Shown here: positions 42,801 through 52,601 of the stretch, piece by piece
Position numbering within the stretch: position 1 is the first letter of the stretch
Layout: every line of letters starts with the position of its first letter
Source: Siphonodentalium dalli
Taxonomy: Eukaryota > Mollusca > Scaphopoda > Gadilida > Siphonodentaliidae
Assembly: GCA_032622095.1 (NCBI GenBank)
Contig: CP136069.1
Location: 12,544,036-12,608,035, forward strand
DNA length: 64,000 bases
Direction of reading: 5' to 3'
Translations under genes and position numbers: made by a program
Notes under the pieces: generated by a model
What the model was told of the DNA's origin: nothing
Databases searched by the model: none
Seen by the model: the letters and a program-made list of their open reading frames with translations, nothing else

Positions 42801-45800
42801 TTAACTTTAATGAACAAAGCAATCATTTGCATTGTCTGGTGTTGGTGTCATGAGCAGTTTTTCAAAATAGTATTAATCCACCTGAATCAATACAAAGATG
42901 GGAGGTCATTCTGTTGGCGTGCAAGCCTTAGTATTCGATGAGAATCACAGAATCGATTCTCATAATTATTCTTGCGAAATTTTCAATTTCTAGTGCTTTA
43001 TGACTATAAATTCATTCAACATTTGATTCTCGCAAAATTAAATGTATTTTGAGCCCTGGCATGATGCCAAGTGATATGCATGGAAAGCACGCCTCTATTC
43101 TTAACTAGTGAGACATAAGGAAATATGTAATGGCCTTTTTAATGATATAATAGGGGTTTAACTTGAGATATGTTTAGAGTCGAGTATGTCAATGCACATA
43201 GCTGACACACGCCATCAAATATGAAGCCATTTTTTCGACTTTTGGTCAACACTAAACATAAAATTATGTAACCATGTTAATGGTGAATATTTAGACCAAA
43301 AATTACAGATGTACACGAAGGTGTCATCAAAAGTGAACCATCTCAAGTTACGTCATTCTACACATATGAATACCAGGTTTGAATGGGTGGTCAAATAATC
43401 CAGTTATCATCCGGAAACCAAAATATAAATTTTTCAAGTCGAAAAACACCCACAATTCTGGCAAAAATCATTGGGCCGAACCCAAATTCGAACTTGACCT
43501 GTATTTTGGTATGACTGAGCAGCATACCAAGTTTAGTTGTGAATAAATAATCCAAACTCAAGTTATCATTCGGACACCAAAATGTCGACGGACAGACAGA
43601 TGGACGGAGATGGATTACATAATATGTACAGTTTTTTCGGGTGTATAAAAAAAAATTAGTTATATATAATATATAAAAACTGATTTTTGTTTGACATGGG
43701 TTCATTCGTTTGATTTTTACACATGTCATAGGAACAGGGATTTGGTGTTAAAAATCAAATATTCTCAGAATAGCCTTCAGTTTTCCCACCCGTACTTTTA
43801 TTTCGTACCTTAATCTTATTTATTTTGGGATATTTTCCACCCCCGACTTTTATTCAGCCCCCTTCTTTTATTTGGATCTCAAGCATATGTGGATATCCTT
43901 TAATTACCGCATGCAGAGCTATCATCATTCCAAATTACACCCTTATCAGATGATCCATGCCCAAAGTACACCCTTATCAGATGATCCATGCCCAAATTAC
44001 ACCCTTATCAGATGATCCATGCCCAAAGTACACCCTTATCAAATGATCCATGCCCAAAGTACACCCTTATCAGATGATCCATGCCCAAATTACAAGCTGC
44101 CGTAACCATGGTAAAAATGGACGAAACCTGTAGTAAGTCAGTATGCTTTCCCCCCAACCTGTACTTTCACCATATCAAAGCACAACTGAATCAGAAGATC
44201 CTTGCCCAAGTTACAGGCTGAAATGTTCACAAGTCAAACAAAAACAAGGGCCGTAACTCAAGACAAAAATTAATGGACGAAACCCATAGTATGTGGGTAT
44301 CCTCCACACCCCCCCCCCCCCCCCCAACCTGTGCTATCTCTATTCCAAAGGATAATGAAATCCGATAATTAACACTCGAGTTACAATATGTTCAGATGGA
44401 CAGACGGGAGTCCTTGGCTATATGCCCCGAACCTCCTAAGGCGGTCAGGGGCATACAAGCCTAAGTTTAATGTGTCTGCCGTTTGCAGAATGAGGTCACC
44501 ATTGGGTGAATTTAGTGATGCTATCCCATACAGCAGGCTAGCCACCAAACTCAACCTCTGGAGACCTCATTTTGCATGGCCTCATCTGCTATGGGAGACA
44601 AAGACTCGATTGAAGTTTCCAAACGGTGAATATTGTGATGTACACCCATTGGGAACCTTGATTTATATAATATGCAATGTGTCGTCTGTAAATTTGGGCA
44701 TATAGAGAAACTAAACTAGAAAAGAAACTTTCCAGAGAAAACGAGGACAAAGCAGAATGAGGTCCCCAATTGTTGAATTTAGTGATGCTAGCCCGCTAAA
44801 TTCACCCTCTGGGGACCTCATTCAGCAAATGACAGGCACCTTATTCTCAGGCCTGGGGGCATATTAACAGACTGGACAATGTGATCAACCATTAACCCTT
44901 TACCCAACAAAACGGCCAAAAACGCCCAATAAAGCTTCAACAGCCTAAAATACCCTGTGCCAATGCATTCTCTTATATATGCGAGTCGACCATAGGTCGC
45001 CTCGCATATATAAGAGAATGCATTGGCCTAACAATTTTTTATCATTTGTTTTAAATAAATGTTTCTTACAATTTTTACGACATAAAATAAAAACATCCAT
45101 TACCCTGCAGGGAGCCCCACACATATATAGAAGCATATAGAAGAGTGTCGTCTGCTCAAGTTTGTCTGGAGCTCTTTATGGGTGAAATTATAAAATTGTT
45201 AAAGAATACAAGAAAACATTATTAAAATTGTAAAAAATTGTTAGGCCAATGCATTCTCTTATATATGCGAGGCGACCTATGGTCGACTCGCATATATAAG
45301 AGAATGCATTGGCACAGGGCCCTTCTGTTGGGTAAAGGGTTAAATTGACGTTCTCACCATTTTCAGGTCTCTACGGTATCTGTTGCTTTTGACCATTTTC
45401 CTGATGGTGCTTAATGTTCGCCTGGCGTCACGCTTCAGCTCGATACGGGTCTGGGATTTAACAGGTTTCCTCCAGCCTACAAATAATAAACACCTCAAAA
45501 TAAGTAAGGCCAAAACAAAAAACTTCTGTTTCCGATTTGGGATAATTGCCCAGATAGACAGACAGGGCTTCTTTTTGTTTAAAAACCTTTCAGCGTAAAC
45601 GATATAATAGTGTAGTCATGGCCCCATGGAATATGTAGATCAACGTGTATTGAAAATGAGCCAAGGATTGGATAAAACATGCTGACGCTTGAATTAAATT
45701 GGGAAATTTATCAGACAGAAAACGTGTACATAATATAATTTTTCTTGCAAAGAGATAAATATTTTTCAATCCAGTTAGTATTTTCTCCTAACTTATGGTA

Positions 45801-47448
45801 CCGGTAATTACGTCAATCACCAGATAAGGAATTTATAGTATTGTGAGTTGTAAGTTGTAGCCACACCAATTTAGGGGTTTTACAACCGACGTAGAATGCG
45901 TGCTAATTTAAATAAGGAAATAATGCAATGTCGTAAACAATTCACCGTACTTTTTGCGAGAAACTAAAAAAACAAAAACCTGCATTTTCTCCGATCATCA
46001 TTATGCTACATTTAGTATATTATTGAGAAATTTATAATAACTTGATAAATGTTATTTCTAAATTGTAACCTACAACGAAGGCCGCCGCTCCCGTCCCATT
46101 TAATCAAAAGTCACATTTTGAAGACAAAATGTTTCCGAAAAACAGATAATCAAGTTTGTGTGACCTTTTAAACCTTATTGAATTCAGTGTCTAATCATTA
46201 CAATGAGGGCTCTCAAGCCTTGAAATAGTGTGTCTGTCATTTGCAGAATGAGGTTCCCAGAGGGTGAATTTGGTGATGCTAGCCCGCTATGCAGGTACTA
46301 AATTCACCCTCTGGGGACCTCATTCTGCAAATGACAGACACCCTATTTCAAGGCTTGAGGGCACTGTGCCTCCAAGTCTCGATTGAAGATTTCTGTTGGT
46401 AAAACAGGAGTCGCATTTCATCTCTTTTCTAATCCAGCCTTTAATCTTAACACCACTCATATTTTAATAATTTTCTATCATTTTTTCTTACATTATTTAA
46501 CCCTTTACCCAACAAAACGACCAAAACCGGCCAAATAAAGCTTCAACAGCCTAAAATTGAACCATACAAATATGGATATCATTGGAACCGGCTCCTTGAC
46601 CACATTGTGATAGTTACAGTTATGCCCTGTGCCAATGCATTCTCTTATATATGCGAGTCGACCATAGGTCGCCTCGCATACATAAGAGAATGCATTGGCC
46701 TAAAAAAATTCTTATTTTAACACTTTTTACCATTTTTTCTTACATTCTTTAACAATTTTATAATTTTTAATGTGTTAAGCCAATGCATTCTCTTATATAT
46801 GAGAGGCGACCTATGGTCGACTCGCATATATAAGAGAATGCATTGGCACAGGGCCCTTCTGTTGGGTAAAGGGTTAACAATTTTTATAATTTTTGATAAT
46901 TGTTTTCTTACATTCTAGAACAATTTTTATCATTTTTTCTGACATTCTTGAACAATTTTTATCATTTTTTATCTTTATTTCTTAAATTCTTTACCAATTA
47001 TAAAAAATAATATAAAATTTGTTAGGCCAATGCAATCTCTTATATCTGCGAGGCGACCTATGGTCGACTCGCATATATAAGAGAATGCATTGGCACAGGG
47101 TTTTCCACGAGTTTACATGCAGACAAGTCTTGGATATAGCATCTGACATTTGCAGAATGAGGTCCCCAGATGGTGAATTTAGTGACGCTACCCTGCACGA
47201 TGAGCAAGAACCACCAAATTTACCCTCTGTGGACCTCATTCTGCAAATGTCATACACACTACATCCATGTTTGGTGGTCTTGCTATGGTTTTTCCGGTTG
47301 CTAAGTGAGAGAAGTAAAGCTTACATGACTGATTTTTGGTGATAACAACAACCCCCTTTCCATCTTTGGATGGCGTGATTCCAATGGCTCTCTTGTTCAC
47401 CAATCCACTGTGTCGGAAAGAGTTAATTCCCTTCAGGTTACATGGCTC
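39895..47448 (-). CDS. RPL28: Ribosomal protein eL28 (RPL28), last three coding exons
   Basis: Three minus-strand exons join in frame. 47448-47325 (after TTTACAG, before GTAAGC) encodes EPCNLKGINSFRHSG... through DGKGVVVITKNQS. 45476-45358 (after TTTGTAG, before GTGAGA) encodes CWRKPVKSQ... through NRYRRDLKM. 39978-39895 (after GTTACAG) encodes PAVRRASAILQSQKP... and ends in a lysine-rich tail with TAA. Intron phases fit (phase 1, then 0). The 108 residues align along human RPL28, for example EPNNLK, DGKGVVVVIK and IRRASAILRSQKP, with no gap. eL28 is a eukaryote-specific component of the large (60S) ribosomal subunit. The exon for about the first 27 residues (human ends ...QTYST before EPNNLK) was not found between 47449 and 64000. 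It may be beyond the right edge or unrecognised. The 1.8- and 5.4-kb introns hold many MITEs. The intact frame and introns argue against a processed pseudogene. Confidence 0.87.
40220..40458. repeat. Tail fragment of the GCCATCTTGG repeat family (RPL28 intron)
   Basis: GAAAGTGTCAATGACACTAT AGCTCAACTT is the inverse of the 28375 family tail. It is followed by AAAATCCAAGATGGC, GGCGGCCATG and GACTCGTTCCCATC in inverse order. Confidence 0.7.
40610..40745. repeat. One-ended TTAA MITE fragment (GGCACTCAAAGGG end)
   Basis: AT-rich TTCTTATATTCTTTAACAGA, GGGCCGATGAGATCGGACCC and TGGCACTCAAAGGG before TTAA (40741-40744). The opposite half with the hairpin is missing. Confidence 0.65.
41267..42743. mobile_element. 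CAGGGTTTCCGC-ended element with 7-bp ATACATG duplication
   Basis: CAGGGTTTCCGCTA and, inverted, TAGCGGAAACCCTG are flanked by identical ATACATG (41260-41266 and 42744-42750). The interior near the right end (ATGCAAGGAAATGGCCACTT) resembles the 51298 repeats in the sister element. It carries the nested TTAA MITE 42111-42491. No transposase frame. It lies in the RPL28 intron. Confidence 0.72.
42111..42491. mobile_element. Uninterrupted reference copy of the CCCTTTACCCAAC TTAA MITE
   Basis: 381 bp between TTAA at 42107-42110 and 42492-42495. The ends are CCCTTTACCCAACA (left) and its inverse TGTTGGGTAAAGGG. The order is: end, GAGCCGGTTCCAATGATATC segment (inverse), CCCTGTG, hairpin core 42252-42327, AT-rich spacer, TTAA, second core 42391-42471, CACAGGGCCC, end. 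It shows the empty TTAA beside the second hairpin that is occupied in the 24049 and 58037 copies. Confidence 0.88.
42850..43379. other. Gene-free part of the RPL28 intron
   Basis: AT-rich intronic sequence; no structure supported. Confidence 0.45.
43380..43640. repeat. Decayed interspersed repeat with GTTATCATCCGGA and GACGGACAGACAGATGGACG
   Basis: Two loosely repeated phrases, ATAATCCA-GTTATCAT-CGGA-ACCAAAAT, at about 43396-43425 and 43545-43583, the second followed by GACGGACAGACAGATGGACGG. The same GACAGACGGATGGACG motif occurs near 41200. Class unknown. Confidence 0.45.
43935..44092. repeat. 31-bp minisatellite, about five copies
   Basis: The unit ACACCCTTATCAGATGATCC plus ATGCCCAAAGT (or AAATT) repeats five times in the RPL28 intron, with single-base variants such as ATCAAATGATCC. 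Confidence 0.9.
44453..44858. repeat. Composite double-hairpin element (two hairpins, inverse orientation)
   Basis: The outer end CAAGCCTAAGTTTAATGTGT CTG and the right end TATTCTCAGGCCTGG. The left hairpin is near 44490-44575 and the right hairpin near 44758-44822. The segment between is the reverse complement of the internal segment in the 47919 copy (CATCTGCTATGGGAGACAAA; AATTTGGG; GAAACTAAAC). Confidence 0.75.
44896..45339. mobile_element. TTAA-type MITE (CCCTTTACCCAAC family) with two cores and the GGGGCTC stem
   Basis: TTAA at 44892-44895 and 45340-45343; ends CCCTTTACCCAACA and TGTTGGGTAAAGGG. Cores at 44955-45027 and 45244-45318 flank the CCATTACCCTGCAGGGAGCC stem. It lies 18 bp from the RPL28 exon that starts (in transcript sense) at 45476 and ends at 45358, on the donor side. 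Confidence 0.85.
45620..46211. other. Gene-free part of the RPL28 intron
   Basis: A one-ended GGCCAAAACAAAAAACTTCT Harbinger-like fragment lies just before, near 45509. The remainder is AT-rich and unstructured. Confidence 0.45.
46212..46359. mobile_element. Complete single-hairpin member of the GAGGTCCCC family
   Basis: A 148-bp palindrome from CTCAAGCCTTGAAATAGTGT to its inverse ACCCTATTTCAAGGCTTGAG, including CATTTGCAGAATGAGGT-CCC and AGAGGGTGAATTT arms. A bulge sits at GATGCTAGCCCGCTATGCAGG. It appears to be the basic unit of the family. Confidence 0.82.
46501..46873. mobile_element. TTAA-type MITE (CCCTTTACCCAAC family), uninterrupted copy
   Basis: TTAA at 46497-46500 and 46874-46877; ends and internal order as in 42111. 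Cores at 46628-46700 and 46777-46852. The TTAA next to the second core (TTTTAATGTGTTAAGCC) is empty. Confidence 0.87.
46878..47252. repeat. AT-rich AAAGAATGTAAG repeats, a lone hairpin core and a GAGGTCCCC hairpin
   Basis: After the 46501 element come three inverse TTCTTACATTCT-AACAATTTTTATCATTTT phrases, then a core hairpin at 47024-47096 ending CACAGGG. Next is the hairpin TGACATTTGCAGAATGAGGT ... ACCTCATTCTGCAAATGTCA (47144-47252 region). It ends about 70 bp from the donor of an RPL28 exon. Confidence 0.7.
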
Positions 47449-47918
47449 CTGTAAATAATCATATGAATAGTCATAAATACTCTTGTGTAATAAATGTATT
47501 AAAATTTGGAAGATTTTCCACCCTGCACGAGGCTTATTCCAGTCTGCACGTTTATTAATTGTGTGCATTTTGGAAGACATATTTTGACAGGCCGATTTTG
47601 CCCCCCCCCCCCCCCCCTCCACTACAAATCTTAAGAGGGTGTTTATAAAATGATAAAATCCCAAGTAAATGTCAGTATACTGTAGCAATATATTGACATT
47701 GCACCACGTATCAGGTTTTAACGATTGCTGTTATATTATTAACTCACAATAGGCCATGCCAAATAGTTTATTGCTAAATAGAATAATAAATTTGTTTCGC
47801 CCTGTACTTATATTCCAGTCTGCACTTGTATTACATTAGGTCGTATTTTCAACCCTGTACTTATATTCCAGACTGCACTTTTATTCCGGACACGAGAGTA
47901 GTGGGCCCAGGCCCCAGT
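47449..47918. other. RPL28 intron, acceptor side; nothing else supported
   Basis: Holds the TTTACAG acceptor of exon 47448-47325, a poly-C run (about 47600-47616) and short repeats of TGTACTTATATTCCAG-CTGCACTT. The open frame continuing left of the acceptor has no eL28 similarity. Confidence 0.5.
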
Positions 47919-48376
47919 CAAGCCTGAGTTTAGTGTGTGTCATTTGCAGAATGAGGTCCCCAGAGGGTGAATTTGGCGACGCTATTCCGCACGGCGGGCT
48001 AGCATCGCCAAATTCACCCTCCAGGGACCTCTTTCTGCTTAGAGCTCATCTTCTCTGGGAAGTTTCTTTATTATCAAATTTCTACAGAAATTATTCTCAT
48101 AGATTCTATTTCTTTTTTTAGTTTAGTTTCCCTGTGTCCCCAAATTAGCAGACGATACATTGCAATCGAGGTTCCCAATGGGTGTACATTCACAATATTC
48201 ATCATTTGGGAACTTCAATCTTGAGACTATGTCTCCCATAGCAGATGAGGCCATGCAGAATGAGGTCCCCAGACGGTGAATTTGGTGATGCTCGCCTGCT
48301 ATGCGGGAGAGCATCACTAAATTCACCCTCTGGGGACCTCATTCTGCAAATGGCAGGCACATTAAATTCAGGCTTG
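47919..48376. mobile_element. Composite double-hairpin element, complete copy
   Basis: Outer inverted ends CAAGCCTGAGTTTAGTGTGT and TTAAATTCAGGCTTG. The first hairpin is 47948-48040 and the second 48255-48350, each pairing GAGGTCCCCAGA-GGTGAATTT with its inverse. The ~215-bp internal segment (TCTTCTCTGGGAAGTTTC ... GACTATGTCTCCCATAGCAG) matches the tail carried by the 572, 14310 and 18229 copies. No protein; no clear target duplication. Confidence 0.8.
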
Positions 48377-48759
48377 ATAGTCACGACATCATTTATATTC
48401 TCACCGAAAGCTTGTTTATGGAAAAAACAGTCTTGTAAATATATTCAAGGAAATATCCAGGGATGTTTCGATACATGTTACAGGTTTGGGTGCACAAACT
48501 CTAGAAGCCCAAATATCCTCAAATTCCTAGTGGACAATATTTGGTAAACATAATTACCTAATTGAACAATATACTGTATAAATAGTAATGAACCTTTATT
48601 TGCATGATCAATTGTCCAATCAGAAAAAATTAAGTCATCTCAAATTATATGGAAATATTCTGGAAAATATTTGTCACCCAAAAAGCTCTGGATTTTTTCC
48701 TGAAATATTACCAAGGAATGAGGGCAACTTCAAGTGACCAATTATGAAGTATCTGGAGC
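48377..48759. other. Gene-free stretch
   Basis: A minus-strand open stretch ending at TTCG/GTGAGA (48402) looks donor-like, but its translation (MYRNIPGYFLEYIYKTVFSI) does not match the eL28 N-terminus and no acceptor is seen. Not called. Confidence 0.4.
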
Positions 48760-49339
48760 AAAAGTTAAGAGTTACAACTGATGCGGCAAATGATTTTGTC
48801 ATGAAAAGAGTAAAACCAAGATGGCCACCGATGATGATTTTTAACAAAATTTGGAAAATATTGTTTGCTCTACTAGATGTCACCCTGAAGATCCTTATGA
48901 AGTATGGTGGCTATCAGATGAAGGATGTGGTCAGTAGGGTGTACCAAAGGATTTAGTCATGCAGAGAGTAAATTTCAGGATGGCCATGTTTTTCATCACT
49001 AAATTCATAGCTCCCATCTGGAGATGATCCTAAATGTGCATGAAAATTTTCTAAACTTTTCTCCAATAAATGCAGTGTGCAGCCTGCAGGCCAGTTGATT
49101 CAAATTTGAAATTCAAATTTGAAAAACGATTCAAATTTGAAATGGCTGCTGGCGGCCATGTTTTTACGAAATGTGGCAAAGATTTATTGCTCCCATCTGG
49201 ATGTCACCCCGAAGATCCATATGAAGTTTGGTGATGATTGGTTTTGGGATGCGGCATGTAGGGTGTGCCAAAGGAAATCATTGATGGACGGCAACCCATG
49301 GCAATAGCTCAAGTTCGACTTCATCATGTTGAGCTAAAA
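48760..49339. repeat. Diverged inverse copy of the GCCATGG/GCCATCTTGG family
   Basis: The right end GCAACCCATGGCAATAGCTC AAG ... TTGAGCTAAA is the inverse of the 28375 family head. Units contain ATGGCTGCTGGCGGCCATG and CCATCTGGATGTCACCC, differing from the other copies. A tandem GATTCAAATTTGAAA phrase lies near 49095-49140. Confidence 0.6.
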
Positions 49340-50075
49340 ATGTTGGTAGGGTGACTGCAAATATATGTCTTTAATATAGACCAAGTCTTCTCGGTCCACA
49401 GAAGTAGCGATTATCCAATTAAACGTCGACGCAATTGAAAATTAGTCGATCCCAAAATCTGCTAGTCATTTAGTCTGGAAAAACCACTACCTATATGACA
49501 TCACGACAGCAGTGCTGTTAGGAAAATGTAGCAGTTAATCCATCGGAATACTTAATTAACTAGTTAAATTATTTTTATATTTTTATCATGTGACAAGCTG
49601 AAGACAGCATGGTTAACATGCTGCAAAATTATAAATGTACGATTACGATATGGGCCTTTTCCTACAATTTACATGTACATGTACTTGTCACAATATACCA
49701 GTTAGACGAGAGTTACATGTAGTGACACTAGACGCTGATTACATTTAAGTATTTATTTTCTTGGAAAAACAGTGTAATACTAGAATAGTCATGCAATAAA
49801 ATGGTTCCAAGAATATACGAAACGTCTGTTCACCTCGTGAAACGATATATGTTTGATCTGATGTAGGCACCGGTATATGAGCGGATTCAGTACAACATTT
49901 TCACCAAAAAATTGTTGCCCGGCCACCGGTGCTTACGGAATCAAATTATGGCGCTATTCACTAACAAGTGTATACACATCAATCAATATTGTGTAGATAT
50001 CACGTAGATATATTAATTGGATCATTGAGTGGTAGGTTGATGATTGACCCAGGGATAGCGGTATTGACATGTAGC
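49340..50075. other. Gene-free stretch
   Basis: AT-rich with TACATGTA words; no supported feature. Confidence 0.45.
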
Positions 50076-50337
50076 CAGGGTTTCCGCCAGGCCGGCTGCG
50101 GTCCGTCCCACGGACCCATTCCCCCCATCGGTTGTTGCATGAAATCCCGCTCACACACAAATAAATGACGCTATTAAAAACTTTTTCAATCTTGTCTCAT
50201 TATGAGCACAAAACGGTAAGTTTCGGAAGGGGTCCGACTAGTCGACTAGTAGTCGATTCCCTCTGGTGACTAGTCGATTCCTCAAAACCATTAATCGTTT
50301 CAACACTACTTGTCTGTGTCGACAGGTTATATATCTA

Positions 50338-50686
50338 CCGCTATACTTAAAGTAATTGACCACCAATAACGTGGTGTCACCCCGTTAATATGGCGGTACT
50401 ACCGGTATACCGTGGTATCCTCCAATACCACGGTACTGATACCGCTTGTTAACGCGAACAAGTATGTGTGAGTAAATACTTCCCCTAAAAGAGTTCCATG
50501 AAAATCACTGCGGTATTCAACAAAATTAATGCGGTGCCCGCTAAAAGACCACGGTATCATTATCGCCCAATACCGTAACTCCACGCCATGACCGTCTCGA
50601 TACCGCTACCGTTTATTACTGGTATCACCGCGGTCATGACCGGGGTATCACCCCGTTTTCCTGGTCAATTACTTTGAGAATAGCGG
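50338..50686. mobile_element. TA-flanked MITE (CCGCTATACTTAAAGTAATTG end) rich in CCGTGGTA/TACCACGG
   Basis: CCGCTATACTTAAAGTAATT GACCA and, inverted, TGGTCAATTACTTTGAGAATAGCGG lie between TA at 50336-50337 and 50687-50688. The interior is made of GGTATACCG, TACCACGGTA and GGTATCACC-type short palindromes. The AAAGTAATTGACC subterminus is shared with the foldback at 27863. Confidence 0.7.
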
Positions 50687-50774
50687 TACACTTATTTTTA
50701 TTAATATTGACAAAATGAAATCGACACAGTCCATCTCCCGAAAAAACAATATGAAAGAGAGTGTCAAATAGCGA

Positions 50775-51020
50775 CATTATTGAGAACACCATTCATTTGA
50801 GCCATCTTACATGCATGGAGGATAAACACGAACACATACCCCACCCACCCCCCCCGCCCCCAATATGGAGATAATTTTCAAGGTACGGTCAATAATAGTT
50901 TAGTTGTCCCGCCTGGGTCCCCAAGCACAATAATCAACGACGCACATGTTCATATTTCCCGCCAAAAACTCAATTATATTTTATAACACGTTGGCTAAAA
51001 CTCTGTTCTATAGCTGCGGT
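50775..51020 (-). repeat. Diverged inverse copy of 58740-58990 of the piggyBac element
   Basis: CATTTGAGCCATCTTACATG, GGAGGATAAACACGAACAC, CTGGGTCCCCAAGCACAATA and CCCGCCAAAAACTCAATTAT ATTTTATAACACGTTGGCTAAA correspond, in inverse order, to the piggyBac 5' non-coding region, with roughly one change in eight. The transposase gene is not present here. Confidence 0.65.
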
Positions 51021-51297
51021 CATCAGTCGTTGGACTAATACCTACTATTGAACAAGCTACGCGTTCCGGGTAAAAAAATTCTCTACCATTCGTATTTCGC
51101 CACTATAAATATCTCCTGCAGTATGATGTCACTGCGCACAAATAGTTTTATGATTGACAGAATATATAATCCTGTCAGTTTCATTTTCACGGACGCTACT
51201 TGAAATTCTAAGAAATACGTTATTCAATTCTCCTTGCTAGGTTTTATTGGTCAATGCGTAGATGCTTTTTAGTGTTTAGATTCATTATACTGGTACG

Positions 51298-51577
51298 TAA
51301 TTAAATGACTAACTATTTGGATACCATCAACAGAATTAATGCATCCACAGAAATGATCGACTTGCATAATACACGTAGCTTTGTGGCACACTCAGGTGCA
51401 AGGAAATAGCTTCTTTTCAGTGTCAAATAACAAAATGTAATTAAATGACTAACTATTTGGATACCATCAACAGAATAAATGCATCCACAGAAATGATCGA
51501 CTTGCATAATACACGTAGCTTTGTGGCACACTCAGGTGCAAGGAAATAGCTTCTTTTCAGTGTCAAATAACAAAATT
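51298..51577. repeat. 140-bp direct tandem duplication
   Basis: TAATTAAATGACTAACTATTTGG ... GTGTCAAATAACAAAAT occurs twice with period 140 and a single visible difference (GAATTAAT versus GAATAAAT). Confidence 0.9.
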
Positions 51578-51668
51578 TTCGCCCCGACGGAACGAACCAT
51601 GGTCGCCCCGTCGCATTATGTGTTTTCCCCAATACGGACTCATTAATTGCCCCCTGGCGGAAACCCTG

Positions 51669-52398
51669 ATGTACCTCAAGCAAAGTAACCACCGACAATC
51701 ATGATGTTTTGAACATTCTAAAATGGTAAGTTAGATACTAAAAAGTTCAAAACTGCGAAAACCCACGGCCCATTTTATACCTATGTGCATAGAAACGGGA
51801 AATTTTGCGAGGGGTCCAACTAATCGACTGTTTCAACACTTCGAATTAGGTCAAATGGAAGCTTTGCATACATGAACATGGACTCATGGAGTGCAGCCTT
51901 TCCCCCCCAAGCATGATGATATCAAACATATATCAGGTCAGTTAAATGTCAAAGCATCAAGATTTGGAAGTTTTATAGGTTAACCAATACAGGTAAGTGG
52001 GTGCCTGACAAGGTGTATTATAGGTTAACCAATACAGGTAAGTGGGTGCCTGACAATTTAACACATCTGCCCGGGTCAACGAAAATCACACCTAGCCCTC
52101 CGGAATGACAATAACAAGTCAGAATGGAGCACTGGCTTGGCTGACAGCCTGACAGACCTTATGGCCTTTCCGTTTGTCAACATAAGTAGAGTGAAAGAAA
52201 TAATGGCTTACCACCTATCCATATGATCACATAATTAATGAAGGTGGTGCATAAATGTATGGATGTCAAATGAAAGGGGAGGTTGTCTGCTAGGCATATT
52301 AAAGAAGATTCGAGGCTAAATATGATGATGACCAAAGTCCCAATTTCTCGCAGACAAATTGCTCCTCTTTCTGATGACATGAATTTTGAGGTGGAAGC
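51669..52398. other. Gene-free stretch with a 45-bp duplication
   Basis: TTATAGGTTAACCAATACAG GTAAGTGGGTGCCTGACAA occurs at 51973 and 52018 (period 45). Otherwise unstructured up to the retrotransposon insertion point. Confidence 0.5.
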
Positions 52399-52579
52399 TG
52401 TGAGATTGTGATTATTAGATATACAGTATAGAAACAGACTATAGATTGACAAAGGTGAAAGAGACTATAGTGTGGTGAAAAGAGGGAGAACAACCAAGAT
52501 GGCCGTTGAAGGTGAAAGGAAATAGTGTTTCCAGGTTGTTCATCCATAAGTATTTGATAACCATTCTACCTTAGTTTCA
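52399..52579 (+). repeat. 5' LTR of the copia element
   Basis: 181 bp, TG...CA bounded (TGTGAGATTG to TAGTTTCA). It contains GATATACAGTATAG near 52417 as a possible promoter element and the AAGATGGCCG motif at 52496. Identical to 56912-57092. Confidence 0.95.
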
Positions 52580-52597
52580 TGGTAGCAGAGCGAGTGG
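52580..52597 (+). other. Primer-binding site for initiator tRNA-Met
   Basis: TGGTAGCAGAG directly after the LTR is complementary to the 3' end (CUCUGCUACCA) of animal initiator tRNA-Met over 11 bases. This is the primer used by many copia elements. The gag ATG lies only 22 nt after the LTR. Confidence 0.75.
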
Positions 52598-52601
52598 CAT
52601 T

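Larger units (their letters stand above)
50076..51668. mobile_element. CAGGGTTTCCGCC-ended element with near-7-bp duplication
   Basis: CAGGGTTTCCGCCAGG and, inverted, CCTGGCGGAAACCCTG. The flanks are ATGTAGC (50069-50075) and ATGTACC (51669-51675). The interior includes a TA-flanked MITE (50338-50686), a segment homologous to part of the piggyBac element (50775-51020) and a 140-bp tandem duplication (51298-51577). No transposase of its own is visible. Confidence 0.68.

Noticed and set aside
47236-47688. 150-codon minus-strand open frame
   Set aside because: Only the 47325-47448 part is coding (eL28 exon). The rest is intron read through on both sides and includes a glycine run from a poly-C tract.
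48390-48500. Donor-bounded minus-strand open stretch as candidate first RPL28 exon
   Set aside because: The frame that would splice in phase to EPCNLKG does not resemble the eL28 N-terminus.
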